64,000 nucleotides of DNA from Bradyrhizobium sp. SRS-191 (GCF_024586915.1 NZ_JANBVS010000003.1:186001-250000); one strand, 5' to 3'; positions 18,003 to 26,746 are shown, counted from the stretch's first letter. Made by a program: numbers and translations. The notes: generated by a model from the sequence alone, not told the origin.

Positions 18003-18725
18003 ATGCGTACCGTTTCAATCAGGTGGGAAACCGTCCATCGACATGGCGAAGCGTGGATTTCGCATCACCGGCTGCGGTACCGGATGTTCGTCGAGCGGCA
18101 GAGGTGGTCCGTGCCTCATTATCAGGGCATCGAATATGATGAGTTCGACACACCGGCAGCCACCTATATTCTGGTCGTCGACGATCACGATCAGGCGCTG
18201 GGGACCGCCCGGCTGATTCCGACTACACGCCCCTACATGGTCAGATCCCTGTGGCCCGACCTGGTCGAAGGCTCGCTACCGCATTCGGACGCCATTTGGG
18301 AAGCATCGCGATTCGGCTGCGATCGTACGCTGAGCGCCGGCAGACGTCGCGAAGTGATCGGGCAGCTCATCCAGGGCTGCCAGGAATTCGGCCTCGAAAA
18401 CGGCATCTCGTCTTATCTTGGTGTCATGCCCAGCTGGATCTTCAAGAATGTCATCGCCGCCCATGGCTGTCCCGTGAGACCGCTGGGAGCGAAGCTGCGG
18501 CTGGAAGGGTATGACATCGGGGCAGCCTATATCGGCGTATCAGCGACAATCCTGGAATCGGTTCGCCGGCATACGGGCATCCCAAGCGCGCTGCATGCGA
18601 GCCCTTCTCCTCCTGAGCCTGTCTCACCCGTATTGTCCCCGCGCCTGGCAGAGGACGCTCTATTGGAGACCGCCGAAGAACTGGCGTACAGCCAGGACTT
18701 GGAAGGCCTCGCTGGAGTTCGGTGA
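18003..18725 (+). CDS. LuxI-family acyl-homoserine-lactone synthase
   Basis: A 240-residue autoinducer synthase. The invariant LuxI residues are present: Arg and Phe and Trp of RYRMFVERQRW, the two Asp of EYDEFD, Arg in TARLIP, and Glu and Arg in WEASRF. These bind S-adenosylmethionine and shape the N-terminal active-site cleft. The enzyme is longer than usual owing to a tail after about residue 200. Two ATGs compete: 17997, with GAGG eleven bases upstream, and 18003, with GGAAG six bases upstream, which I prefer. Rhizobial relatives use acyl-ACP or acyl/aryl-CoA; the substrate here is not predictable by eye. Its partner is the divergent LuxR gene. Confidence 0.9.
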   Translation: MRTVSIRWETVHRHGEAWISHHRLRYRMFVERQRWSVPHYQGIEYDEFDTPAATYILVVDDHDQALGTARLIPTTRPYMVRSLWPDLVEGSLPHSDAIWEASRFGCDRTLSAGRRREVIGQLIQGCQEFGLENGISSYLGVMPSWIFKNVIAAHGCPVRPLGAKLRLEGYDIGAAYIGVSATILESVRRHTGIPSALHASPSPPEPVSPVLSPRLAEDALLETAEELAYSQDLEGLAGVR

Positions 18726-18952
18726 GCGCGATCCCCAACCTTCGACAACTCTGCCGTGCGCCCCCGCCGCCGTCACCTCGTCGGCAAGCCCGCTGCCGCG
18801 TCGCCGTGCAGCGCGACCGGACTATCCGCGCGCAACGAGGGAAGGAGCCGCCCCTACAGGAGGGCGTCATGCTCGGTGAAAGACCGCTCAATCGAATGGC
18901 GTCCGCATTGCCCAACGGGCATTGCTGCACATCTCGTTGCAGGATCGGGAAA

Positions 18953-18969
18953 GGCACTTTGCAAGTGCC
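18953..18969 (-). terminator. hairpin downstream of tRNA-Pro
   Basis: GGCACTT-TGC-AAGTGCC is a perfect seven-base-pair stem with a three-base loop, nine bases beyond the CCA end of the tRNA. On the tRNA strand it is followed by TTTCCC, a weak U-tract. It probably ends the tRNA transcript. Confidence 0.5.
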
Positions 18970-18977
18970 CGAAAAGA

Positions 18978-19054
18978 TGGTCGGAGCGGCAGGATTCGAA
19001 CCTGCGACCCCTGCGTCCCGAACGCAGTGCTCTACCGGGCTGAGCCACGCTCCG
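18978..19054 (-). tRNA. tRNA-Pro (anticodon CGG)
   Basis: The leftward strand folds into a full cloverleaf. The acceptor stem CGGAGCG pairs with CGCTCCG. The anticodon stem is CTGCG/CGCAG with loop TTCGGGA, giving anticodon CGG. The T stem GCAGG/CCTGC surrounds TTCGAAT. Discriminator A and an encoded CCA follow. The 3' end faces the accessory block at lower coordinates, the orientation expected if the tRNA were the attachment site of an integrated island; no integrase is visible in the window. Confidence 0.95.
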
Positions 19055-19281
19055 ACTTGGGAAGCCGGCTTATAGCCTCGGGTTTCCGTCTTCGCAAGGC
19101 ACACGAGGCAGGAAATCGCATCGAAATCGCAGATCACCGGTGGATGGGTTAACTCGTTGGCACAATGGGACTTTGCGCAACCGTCATGGCGCGGGCGCAG
19201 GGCCGCGCGCGATTTGCGGGCTTCATTCGCTCCGCCCCAGCCGCTATAGCGGGCGCGCAAACGTACCACCGCCGGCCGATC

Positions 19282-20283
19282 ATGCCCGAGCCCGAGACGA
19301 CAGAGCTGAAGACGCAGGTCCTGCCTGCCGACGCGAAGGGAATCTCCGCGGCGGCGGGCGTGTTCGCGCGCGGCGGGCTGGTCGCGTTTCCCACCGAGAC
19401 CGTCTACGGCCTCGGCGCCGACGCGAGCAATGCGGCCGCGATCGCTCATCTCTATCAAGCCAAGGGGCGGCCGGCCTTCAACCCGCTGATTGCCCATGTC
19501 GCAGATCTCGGCGCAGCGCGACGAATCGGCCGCTTCGATGCCACAGCCGAGCGGCTGGCCGCCGCGTTCTGGCCGGGGCCGCTGACACTCGTCGTCCCGC
19601 AGGCGGACGGGTGTCCCGTCGCCGATCTCGCCACCGCCGGCCTCGACACGGTTGCGATCCGCGTGCCGGCCCATCCCATAGCGCGAGCGCTGCTCGCCGC
19701 ATTCGGTGGCGCCGTGGTGGCGCCGTCGGCCAACATCTCCGGCCATGTGTCGCCGACGACGGCAGCCCATGTCGCGGCCGATCTCACCGGACGTATCGAC
19801 CTGATCCTGGACGGCGGCCCGGTCGAGGTCGGCGTCGAATCGACCATCGTCGGCTGCTTCGAGGCACCCGCTCTGCTGCGCCCGGGCGGAGTTCCCAGCG
19901 AAGCGATCGAGGCCGTGCTCGGCCGGCCTCTGGCGCGACGGGTAACCGCGGAGATGCATGCAGCCGAGCAGCCGCTCGCGCCGGGCATGCTGGCCTCGCA
20001 TTATGCGCCGCGCGCCGCCGTCCGCCTCGAGGCCAACGACCTCGCGGCTGGCGAGGCGCTGCTCGCCTTCGGCCCCGTGAACCTGCCCGGCGCCGCCGGC
20101 GCAGCCGCGATGCTGAACCTGTCGCCCTCGGGCGATCCGGCAGAGGCAGCAACGCATCTTTTCGGCTATCTTCGCAGCCTCGATGCGAGCGGCGCGCGCA
20201 GCATCGCCGTGATGCCGATCCCGAACGACGGACTGGGCGAGGCGATCAACGACCGGCTGCGCCGCGCCGCCGCGCCGCGATAA
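19282..20283 (+). CDS. tsaC: L-threonylcarbamoyladenylate synthase, Sua5 type
   Basis: A 333-residue enzyme that makes threonylcarbamoyl-AMP for the t6A37 modification of ANN-decoding tRNAs. The N-terminal YrdC domain has GGLVAFPTETVYGLGADA, KGRPAFNPLIAHV, FWPGPLTLVV and VAPSANISG. A C-terminal Sua5 domain follows a PGMLASHYAP linker, so this is the long Sua5 form, not short TsaC. The frame opens at 19165, but ATG 19282 starts where the family does. It opens a run of rightward genes ending with the Nudix gene at 22791; spacing to the next gene is 18 bases. Confidence 0.9.
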   Translation: MPEPETTELKTQVLPADAKGISAAAGVFARGGLVAFPTETVYGLGADASNAAAIAHLYQAKGRPAFNPLIAHVADLGAARRIGRFDATAERLAAAFWPGPLTLVVPQADGCPVADLATAGLDTVAIRVPAHPIARALLAAFGGAVVAPSANISGHVSPTTAAHVAADLTGRIDLILDGGPVEVGVESTIVGCFEAPALLRPGGVPSEAIEAVLGRPLARRVTAEMHAAEQPLAPGMLASHYAPRAAVRLEANDLAAGEALLAFGPVNLPGAAGAAAMLNLSPSGDPAEAATHLFGYLRSLDASGARSIAVMPIPNDGLGEAINDRLRRAAAPR

Positions 20284-20301
20284 CACTGGAAGCGACCAAC
20301 C

Positions 20302-21729
20302 ATGAACATCAGCCCGCCTGCTTTGCCGCCGCTGTCCCCCGAGCTGATCGCGCAATTCACCGCCATCGTCGGCGAGCGCCAGGCGCTGACCGCCGAGGCC
20401 GACGTCGCGCCTTACGTCACCGAGGAGCGCAATCTGTTCCACGGCCGCTCGCCGCTGGTGTTGCGCCCAGGCTCCACCGCTGAAGTGGCCGCGATCTGCA
20501 AGCTCGCCAGCGCGCATCGTATCGCTCTGACGCCACAGGGCGGCAACACCGGCCTCGTCGGCGGCCAGACCCCGCACAATGGCGAGGTCGTGGTGTCGCT
20601 GAAGCGCATGGACAAGATCCGCGACGTCGACACTGCCTCCAACACGATGATCGCCGAGGCCGGCGTGGTGCTGCAGGTCGCGCAGCAGAAGGCCGCCGAG
20701 GTCGACCGCCTGTTCCCGCTGTCGCTCGGCGCCGAGGGCAGCTGCACCATCGGCGGCAATCTCTCGACCAATGCCGGCGGCACCGCTGCGCTGGCCTATG
20801 GCGTCGCGCGCGAGATGGCGCTCGGCGTCGAGGTGGTGCTGGCCGACGGGCGGGTGCTGAATGCGCTGTCGAAATTGAAGAAGGACAACACCGGCTACGA
20901 CCTGCGCAACCTGTTCATCGGCGCCGAGGGGACTCTGGGCATCATCACGGCTGCAAGCCTGAAGCTGTTCCCGAAGCCGCGGGCGATCGAGACCGCCTTC
21001 GTCGGACTGAAGTCTCCGGAGGACGCGCTGAAGCTGCTGGCGATCGCGCAACGCGAGGCCGCCGGCAGCCTGACCAGCTTCGAGCTGATCGCGCATATCG
21101 CGCTCGACTTCTCGATCCGCCATGTCGCGGGCAACCGTGCGCCGCTGTCGGGCCCGCATCCTTGGTTCGTGCTGATGGAGCTGTCGTCGTCGCGCGACGA
21201 TGCGCGCGCGACGCTGGAGACCATCCTCGAGCAAGGTCTTGAAGCCGGCATCGTCGACGACGCCGTGATCGCCGAGAATCTCTCCCAGCGCATGGCGTTC
21301 TGGAAGCTGCGCGAGGACATCTCCTGGGCGCAGAAACCGGAGGGCGGCTCGATCAAGCACGACATCTCGGTGCCGGTCGCCGCGGTGCCGGCCTTCATCG
21401 CCGAGGCCAATGAGGCTGTCGTGAAGAAACTGCCCGGCGCGCGGCCGGTGCCGTTCGGCCATCTCGGCGACGGCAACATCCACTATAATGTCAGCCAGCC
21501 GGTCGGCGCCGACACCGCCGACTATCTGGCGCGCTGGCACGAGGTGAATGCGGTGGTGTTCGAGATCGTGCTGCGCATGGGCGGCTCGATCTCGGCCGAG
21601 CACGGCATCGGCGTGCTCAAGCGCGACGAGCTGCCGGATGTGAAGGACCCGACCGCGATCGCGCTGATGCGCGCGATCAAGGCGCAGTTCGATCCGCTCG
21701 GGATCATGAACCCCGGCAAGGTGCTGTAG
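20302..21729 (+). CDS. FAD-binding oxidoreductase of the D-lactate/D-2-hydroxyglutarate dehydrogenase type
   Basis: A 475-residue protein. The PCMH-type FAD domain (about 50-230) contains TPQGGNTGLVGGQTP and LSTNAGGTAALAYG, and the C-terminal FAD-oxidase domain has the metal-binding PFGHLGDGNIHYN motif and the ending SAEHGIGVLKRDEL. This matches GlcD/DLD/D2HGDH enzymes that oxidise D-2-hydroxy acids and pass electrons to a quinone or cytochrome. D-2-hydroxyglutarate is a likely substrate because the HGDGN motif and single-subunit layout match that clade, but D-lactate and glycolate are not excluded. It is tightly spaced with the Sua5 gene. Confidence 0.85.
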   Translation: MNISPPALPPLSPELIAQFTAIVGERQALTAEADVAPYVTEERNLFHGRSPLVLRPGSTAEVAAICKLASAHRIALTPQGGNTGLVGGQTPHNGEVVVSLKRMDKIRDVDTASNTMIAEAGVVLQVAQQKAAEVDRLFPLSLGAEGSCTIGGNLSTNAGGTAALAYGVAREMALGVEVVLADGRVLNALSKLKKDNTGYDLRNLFIGAEGTLGIITAASLKLFPKPRAIETAFVGLKSPEDALKLLAIAQREAAGSLTSFELIAHIALDFSIRHVAGNRAPLSGPHPWFVLMELSSSRDDARATLETILEQGLEAGIVDDAVIAENLSQRMAFWKLREDISWAQKPEGGSIKHDISVPVAAVPAFIAEANEAVVKKLPGARPVPFGHLGDGNIHYNVSQPVGADTADYLARWHEVNAVVFEIVLRMGGSISAEHGIGVLKRDELPDVKDPTAIALMRAIKAQFDPLGIMNPGKVL

Positions 21730-21744
21730 GCTCTCGACCCGCTC

Positions 21745-22200
21745 ATGAACATCGCCCCTGCTCTCGTCGTCTCCGACATCACCGATGCGGACGTGCCCAC
21801 AATTGTCGCTCTGTGGCAGCGCTGCGGTCTGACGCGGCCGTGGAACGATCCCGCCGCCGACATCGCGCTCGCCCGCCGCGGCGATGACTCGACCGTGCTG
21901 GTCGGCCGCGTCGATGGCGTCATCGCGGCCTCGGCGATGGTCGGCCATGACGGCCATCGCGGCTGGGTCTATTACGTCAGCGTCGATCCCGATCATCGCG
22001 GGCGTGACCTCGGCCGCGCCATCATGGCGGCCGCGGAAGACTGGCTGCGGGCACGCGGCATCGCCAAGCTGATGCTGATGGTGCGCGGCGACAACACCAA
22101 GGTGCAGGAATTCTACCAGGCGCTCGACTACGCCGTGCAGGACAGCGTGGTGTTCTCGAAATGGCTCGACGGTCGCCCGCCGACTCCCGGCATGAAATAG
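21745..22200 (+). CDS. GNAT family acetyltransferase (YpeA-like)
   Basis: A 151-residue single GNAT domain. The acetyl-CoA-binding core is WVYYVSVDPDHRGRDLGRAIMAAAEDWL (about residues 73-100), including the Q/RxxGxG/A-type loop, followed by KLMLMVRGDNTKVQEFYQALDY. This N-terminal to C-terminal pattern matches the YpeA subfamily of small uncharacterised acetyltransferases. Its acceptor is unknown. It lies 15 bases after the FAD oxidoreductase and ten before the Nudix gene, probably one transcript. Confidence 0.85.
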   Translation: MNIAPALVVSDITDADVPTIVALWQRCGLTRPWNDPAADIALARRGDDSTVLVGRVDGVIAASAMVGHDGHRGWVYYVSVDPDHRGRDLGRAIMAAAEDWLRARGIAKLMLMVRGDNTKVQEFYQALDYAVQDSVVFSKWLDGRPPTPGMK

Positions 22201-22209
22201 AGGTCCCCC

Positions 22210-22791
22210 ATGAGCATCTCCGACCGCATCCGCGTGCACGAGCGGCGCGTGCTCTCCGACCATTACGGCACGCTGACCTCGACCAGGTTCGAGTGGCGGC
22301 GCGACGACGGCACCTGGCAGATGCAGAGCCGCGACGTGTTCGAGCGCGGCAACGCGGCGGCGATCCTGCCCTACAACCTCGTCCAGCGCAGCGTCATCCT
22401 GGTCAAGCAGTTCCGCTACCCCGCCTTCCTCAACGGCCATGACGACCTGTTGATCGAGGCCGCGGCCGGGCTGCTCGACGATGCCTCGCCGGAGGAGCGC
22501 ATCCGCCTCGAGGCCGAGGAAGAGACCGGCTTCCGGCTGCATGACGTGAAGTTCGTGTTCGAGGCGTTCATGAGCCCGGGCGTGGTCACCGAGAAGATCC
22601 ACTTCTTCGTCGCGGAGTACGAGCCCGAGATGCGCGTCAGCGCCGGGGGCGGGCTCGCGCATGAGGGCGAGGAGATCGAGGTGATGGAACTCTCGATCGA
22701 CGAGGCGCTCGCGATGATCGCCGACGGCCGCATCCAGGACGCCAAGACCATCATGCTGCTGCAGCACGCGGCGCTGCGGATCTTTGTTTGA
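22210..22791 (+). CDS. nudK: Nudix hydrolase, NudK (GDP-mannose pyrophosphatase) type
   Basis: A 193-residue Nudix protein. The Nudix box is of the NudK style, AGLLDDASPEERIRLEAEEETGF (split here only in description), followed by LFE/VFE-like text and the diagnostic MSPGVVTEKIHFFVAEY segment. NudK hydrolyses GDP-mannose and related nucleotide sugars to GMP and sugar phosphate; ADP-ribose activity is also reported in the wider group. The ATG has AGAGGT five bases upstream. It ends the short rightward operon that began with Sua5. Function assignment rests on the motif resemblance to E. coli NudK. Confidence 0.8.
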   Translation: MSISDRIRVHERRVLSDHYGTLTSTRFEWRRDDGTWQMQSRDVFERGNAAAILPYNLVQRSVILVKQFRYPAFLNGHDDLLIEAAAGLLDDASPEERIRLEAEEETGFRLHDVKFVFEAFMSPGVVTEKIHFFVAEYEPEMRVSAGGGLAHEGEEIEVMELSIDEALAMIADGRIQDAKTIMLLQHAALRIFV

Positions 22792-22884
22792 GTGCGGCCA
22801 ACGCCTTGCTCGCGGATCTTGCTCCGCTGTCGTCCTCCGCGAAAACGGGGGGATGACGACCGTCTCGGTTTGTCAAAGCCTGCC

Positions 22885-23655
22885 TCAGAACAAACTCCCC
22901 TGCCCGTCATCAGCGGGCGAAGTTGTATTTTTTCGCGACGCAACTTTCTTCGCCGGCTTGCGCTGCGCATCTTCGGCGGCCCGCATCTCCTCGGTCATCG
23001 GCAGGAGCAGTTGCTCGTCGTCGTTGGCCACGGCGTTGACGCGGGTCGAGACCTCGTACCAGGCGAACTCGCCTTCCCGCGGCGCGACCATCAGGTGCAT
23101 GACGTCGTCGGCATCGTGCGCGCGGCAGTCGAGCCAGAGTGAAAAATCATCCGGCCTGATGGTCACGGGAACCCGATGATGCAGCGTCGCGAGATCGGCG
23201 CTCGCGGCGGCCGTCATCAGCGCCACCGTATCGACTTCCTCGCCGTTCGGTCCCATCCACGTCTCGGCGAGCGCGGCGAAGCCGATTGGCGCGCGGTCGG
23301 CGCGATGGATGAAGAATGGCCGCTTGCGGCCATCGATCACCTGCCACTCGTAATACCCATCAGCGGGCACAATCACGCGCCGACGACGAATCGCGTTCTT
23401 GAATGCGGGCTTCTCGCGTACGGACTCCGAACGCGCATTGATCACCAGCGTGAAACTACGGGGATCCTTGACCCAGGCCGGCATGAAACCCCAGCGCATC
23501 AAGCGAAAATGCCTGACGTCCTGATCCAGGAAAACTACGGGAATCGGCTGCGTCGGAGCAATGTTGTGCCGCGGCGGAAAGTTCGGCTGTTCCTCGTAGC
23601 CGAAGATCTGCCTGATAGCTGCGGGTGGTGAAGTGATCACGAAACGTCCACACAT
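22885..23655 (-). CDS. SOS-response-associated peptidase family protein (YedK/HMCES, abasic-site crosslinker)
   Basis: A 256-residue SRAP-domain protein. The ATG at 23655 is decisive because it gives MCGRF: after Met removal, Cys2 forms the thiazolidine crosslink to abasic sites in single-stranded DNA. Other SRAP motifs are present: RHNIAPTQ, RWGFMPAW, INARSESV, RVIVPADGYYEWQ with the catalytic Glu, and the His in HHRVPV. A lysine-rich tail (AQRKPAKKVASRKNTT) is extra. It is divergent from the next gene with a 62-base gap. No LexA box was identified there. Confidence 0.92.
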   Translation of the reverse strand: MCGRFVITSPPAAIRQIFGYEEQPNFPPRHNIAPTQPIPVVFLDQDVRHFRLMRWGFMPAWVKDPRSFTLVINARSESVREKPAFKNAIRRRRVIVPADGYYEWQVIDGRKRPFFIHRADRAPIGFAALAETWMGPNGEEVDTVALMTAAASADLATLHHRVPVTIRPDDFSLWLDCRAHDADDVMHLMVAPREGEFAWYEVSTRVNAVANDDEQLLLPMTEEMRAAEDAQRKPAKKVASRKNTTSPADDGQGSLF

Positions 23656-23717
23656 AATGTCACTCAAATCCTGGTGTGTTCAGCACCTTTTAACCGGGGT
23701 TGGGAACACTGCAGCGG

Positions 23718-24272
23718 ATGACCGCAGCGGCGACCCAATCCGTGCCTTCCGATCGCACGACCCCACGACCGGCGGGCAGCGCCATTGATCCGGCGCGGGC
23801 CGCGATCTTGCGCGCCGCCAACATCAATCCGCGCACCGGTCTCGCCACCGACTATCTGAATCATTTCAACGAAGCCGTTATGCTGCTTGAAATGATTCCG
23901 GATATCCCGGAATGCGCCGAGGATTTCCTGGCGTGGTCGCCACTGAGCTACCCGGAACATTTCACCCACACCAATTTCAAGGCCCGCGATCTCGTCATCG
24001 AGGCCTATGAGCAGGCCGATCCGGCGATTCGCGATCGCTTCGACCATCTCACCAAGACCATGACCGACATCCTGCTCGCGGTCGGCAGCGCGATGCGCGA
24101 CGCCAAGCAGGATTCCACCAAGGCCAAGCTGGCCGAGCAGGCCGCGGGCTGGGTCAAGCCGCTGGTGTCGCAGGCCGGCGGCATCATCAATGGCGACATC
24201 GAGTTCGATCCGGAACCGGTGGCGGAGGTCGACGAAGTCGACGCCGTCGACGCGATCATGGCAAGCTTCTAG
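23718..24272 (+). CDS. conserved protein of unknown function
   Basis: A 184-residue soluble protein. After a disordered N-terminus it has a mostly helical core (RAAILRAANINPRTGLATDYLNHFNEAVMLLEM in the genome, then a predicted long helix) and an acidic Val/Asp-rich tail, VAEVDEVDAVDAIMASF. I know similar proteins from Bradyrhizobium genomes but no function. Sequence style and codon use match neighbouring real genes. The ATG at 23718 is preferred to the TTG at 23700, which has no spaced Shine-Dalgarno site. Confidence 0.7.
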   Translation: MTAAATQSVPSDRTTPRPAGSAIDPARAAILRAANINPRTGLATDYLNHFNEAVMLLEMIPDIPECAEDFLAWSPLSYPEHFTHTNFKARDLVIEAYEQADPAIRDRFDHLTKTMTDILLAVGSAMRDAKQDSTKAKLAEQAAGWVKPLVSQAGGIINGDIEFDPEPVAEVDEVDAVDAIMASF

Positions 24273-24320
24273 CGTTGCACCGGCTGCCGACCCGGTGGTC
24301 TTCACGCCAGAGTGCATACC

Positions 24321-24773
24321 ATGCCCGGAGCCGTCGCTGCCATGACCCTCGCCCCGCCTCCCCGCCATCCCCAGCTCGCCGTCAGCGCCGCGATCTTCCG
24401 CGACGGCAGGATCATGCTGGTGCGCCGGGCGCGGTCTCCGGCGAAGGGCGTCTACACCCTCCCGGGCGGGCGGGTGGAGTTCGGCGAGAGCCTGCACGAG
24501 GCCCTGGCGCGCGAGGTGATGGAGGAGACCGGGCTGTCGATCTCGATCATTGGGCTGGCCGGCTGGCGCGAGGTGCTGCCGGCCAGCCAGGGCGGCAAGG
24601 GCGGCGACGGCCACTACGTGATCCTGCCCTTTGCCGCGCGCTGGCAGGCCGGCGAGCCCGTGCTGAACGAGGAGCTGGACGACGTGCTGTGGCGCGCTCC
24701 CGATGATCTGGACGGCCTGCCCCTCACCGACGGCTTGCCGGAGATCATCGCCGCCGCCCGGGCTCTGGTGTAG
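24321..24773 (+). CDS. Nudix hydrolase
   Basis: A 150-residue single-domain Nudix protein with a perfect Nudix box: GGRVEFGESLHEALAREVMEETGL in the genome, matching GX5EX7REUXEEXGU at about residues 49-71. Strand order and the preceding AAIFRDGRIMLVRRARSPAKGVYTLP resemble small ADP-ribose pyrophosphatase or MutT-like enzymes. The substrate cannot be assigned. An ATG at 24342 (MTLAPPP) is an alternative start with GGAG eleven bases upstream. Confidence 0.85.
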   Translation: MPGAVAAMTLAPPPRHPQLAVSAAIFRDGRIMLVRRARSPAKGVYTLPGGRVEFGESLHEALAREVMEETGLSISIIGLAGWREVLPASQGGKGGDGHYVILPFAARWQAGEPVLNEELDDVLWRAPDDLDGLPLTDGLPEIIAAARALV

Positions 24774-24804
24774 GCGCCTTGCGTCCGCCACCGGGCGAAG
24801 GCAT

Positions 24805-25203
24805 ATGACGGCAGTGCTCCCGATGTTCCCCAAACGCCTGCTGGCCATCCTCGTCCTCGTTGCGGCCTGCGCCGCCGCTCCGGTGCGGGCGCAGGATGCG
24901 GCTGCGCCGTTCGACGGCGATCTGCAGCGGCTGGCCGAGATCCTCGGCACACTGCATTACCTCCGCGGCATCTGCGGCAGCAATGAAGGCGCCAAATGGC
25001 GCAACCAGATGCAGGCGCTGGTAGATGCCGAGACCCCGTCCGGCGAGCGCCGCGCCCGCATGATCGCAGGCTTCAACCGCGGCTATAACGGCTTCCAGCA
25101 GACCTACCGGACCTGCACCCCGGCCGCGATGGTCGCGATCCGCCGCTACATCGACGAGGGATCGAAGATCTCGCGCGACCTCACGGCGCGTTACGCCAAT
25201 TAA
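24805..25203 (+). CDS. TIGR02301-type secreted protein of unknown function
   Basis: A 132-residue protein with an N-terminal signal peptide (RLLAILVLVAACAAAPVRAQ). Its core has the pattern I know from the TIGR02301 family of Rhizobiales: LGTLHYLRGICG, then KWRNQMQALVDAE, RRARMIAGFNRGYNGF and TYRTCTPAAMVAI. The two Cys (in GICG and RTCTP) could form a periplasmic disulfide. No function is known. The open frame extends upstream into the Nudix gene, but the ATG at 24805 or the one at 24823 begins the protein. Confidence 0.8.
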   Translation: MTAVLPMFPKRLLAILVLVAACAAAPVRAQDAAAPFDGDLQRLAEILGTLHYLRGICGSNEGAKWRNQMQALVDAETPSGERRARMIAGFNRGYNGFQQTYRTCTPAAMVAIRRYIDEGSKISRDLTARYAN

Positions 25204-25357
25204 CGGGGCCGGCGCGTTATCCACGTTTGCGTTAACCTTGTTAACCTTTCCTAAAGAACTGGCCTAGGCGTTCCCGCCTCGCGTGGTAATGCTCACTTGT
25301 CCGGCGCGCCCGCGTTCGGAAATCAACGCGCCTCGCGGCCCCGCCAGACTGAATTCA

Positions 25358-25624
25358 ATGAGTTATCCCCTCACCTTCAGCGCCCTTCCCGCCGCCCTGC
25401 CCGACCATGAGCAGAAGCAGGCCGCGCTCAGCTACCTCAACGAAGCCTGGGCAGAAGCGCGCCATGATGGCGTCGACGGCGACTGCCTGGCGCAGGCCAG
25501 CCTGTTCGCCGCTTTGGCCGAGCTCGTGACGACCTACGGCGAGGACGCGGTCGCGACCTTCGTCGAGGGTTTTCCCGAGCGCATCCGCAACGGCGAGTTC
25601 TCGCTGTCGCGCGCGACGCAGTAA
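25358..25624 (+). CDS. small conserved protein of unknown function
   Basis: An 88-residue soluble protein, mostly alpha-helical by composition (LPDHEQKQAALSYLNEAWAEA and ASLFAALAELVTTYGEDAVATFVEG). No known motif or signal peptide. The strong acidic/alanine helices and normal codon use argue that it is real. I recall similar short proteins in Bradyrhizobium but cannot name the family. Confidence 0.65.
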   Translation: MSYPLTFSALPAALPDHEQKQAALSYLNEAWAEARHDGVDGDCLAQASLFAALAELVTTYGEDAVATFVEGFPERIRNGEFSLSRATQ

Positions 25625-25661
25625 AGCTCGCGCCGCTGATCCGGCCCCCAAGCAACCTGCC

Positions 25662-25795
25662 GTAGGGTGGGCAAAGGCGCACCGCGCTTCTGCCGACAAT
25701 GCAGCGCTCTCTCGCGCGCCGTGCCCACCATCGCGGTCCGCGTTCGCCTCACGACGGTGGGCACGCAACGCCCTGCGGGCGCCGCTTTGCCCTAC
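25662..25795. repeat. palindromic intergenic element (GTAGGGTGGGCAAAG ends)
   Basis: Ends are inverted: GTAGGGTGGGCAAAG at 25662-25676 against GCTTTGCCCTAC at 25784-25795. Inside, CCGTGCCCACCATCG (25720-25733) mirrors CGACGGTGGGCACG (25752-25765). This nested layout is typical of REP/MITE-like elements scattered in Bradyrhizobium genomes. No coding capacity. Confidence 0.75.
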
Positions 25796-26746
25796 CGCTC
25801 AAATGCTTCGCGGCGATTTTGGCACGACGGCGTCAGCGCTCACGCGCATCGGCATCCACCTTCACATGTCAAAGAGCGATGAGACACGCCTCATCGTCCT
25901 CGCGGCGCGGGCGCCCGAGCGATGACCGTCGTTCGTCCCTCGCATCGATCGAGGGCGCAGGGAAGGCTGGGCGTCGGCTGACGCCCATGGCCCCCGTGCG
26001 AACAAGAATGCACGGGGCAGGAACCACAGGTGCAGCCGGATGAGCCCAGCCTTCCCTGCGCGATGGGTTTAACGCTTACTCCGTGCTCTCCCTGGGGACC
26101 GGCTGTCTTGCCCCCATCGTCCGCGCCGGCGCTCTCGCACCGATCGCAGGCTTGACCTCGGCTTCGGGAGGCCAGGACCACACGGCTTCACGTCCGCATC
26201 GAAGCTGTTCGTCCGCGCAAGACAAGCCCACGCTGCAACCCGACACGTCCACCGCCTCCCCGCCTCGCGTCTCGTGACGACCGCGCGTACGCCCCTCTCG
26301 GTGAGGCGGGATGGAGAGAGAAGTGGCACGAATTCTGATAATTGGAAAGCGGCTTTTTTAGCCAGCATGCACCGCGACCGCGATCACGTTGAGACGATGC
26401 GCAAAATCATCCTTTCGGCCTATGCATCTCGTGTCGTTGCGGAGACGGGAACGACGGCGTCACCGACCAAATCGCTCAACTGATTTGCCCGACGGGTGTG
26501 CTATCCCGGCGCTTGATCGCGGCGCTTCAATCCAATCCGGCCATGATGGCACAGCCGGCGCAGGAGCGGCAGCAAGCGCTATGAGATGGATTTTCGCTGA
26601 GAGACCGAGTTCCTGCTCGGTGTGCCGCGCGAAACCCGCGTTGGCCAAACGCGGCTGTCCAATACGGTCTCTTGAGCTGAAGGAGAGGCCGCCTTTCAAA
26701 CGGCATCTCCTTCGTGCGGCAAGGCGATGATGGATGAGAGATGTCG
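25796..26746. other. long gene-poor stretch
   Basis: About 950 bases with only short, unrelated open frames and no ribosome binding site that leads into a protein-like frame. It contains the direct-repeat copy at 26057-26162. The rest looks like decayed intergenic DNA at the left edge of the second accessory stretch. Confidence 0.5.
26057..26162 (+). repeat. direct repeat, copy 1
   Basis: A stretch of about 105 bases containing GTTTAACGCTTACTCCGTGC and CTGGGGACCGGCTGTC, ending GACCTCGGC. It matches 28998-29106 in the same orientation at roughly 80 percent by eye. The two copies flank the haloperoxidase-LysR gene pair. Confidence 0.75.

Noticed and set aside
18870..19075. Small plus-strand ORF with AGGAGGG before its ATG, reading VGAAGFEPATPASRTQ
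   Set aside because: The frame runs through the antisense of tRNA-Pro; the AGFEPATP-like text is a well-known false protein made from tRNA complements.
18451..22767. Open frame of 1438 codons on the minus strand
   Set aside because: It is antisense to luxI, tRNA-Pro, Sua5, the FAD oxidoreductase, GNAT and Nudix genes; composition is rich in His, Arg, Asp and Gly in the way of GC-rich shadow frames. No domain or ribosome binding site.
25891..26181. Short frames in the gene-poor stretch
   Set aside because: They cover the direct-repeat copy and low-complexity text; no start signals.
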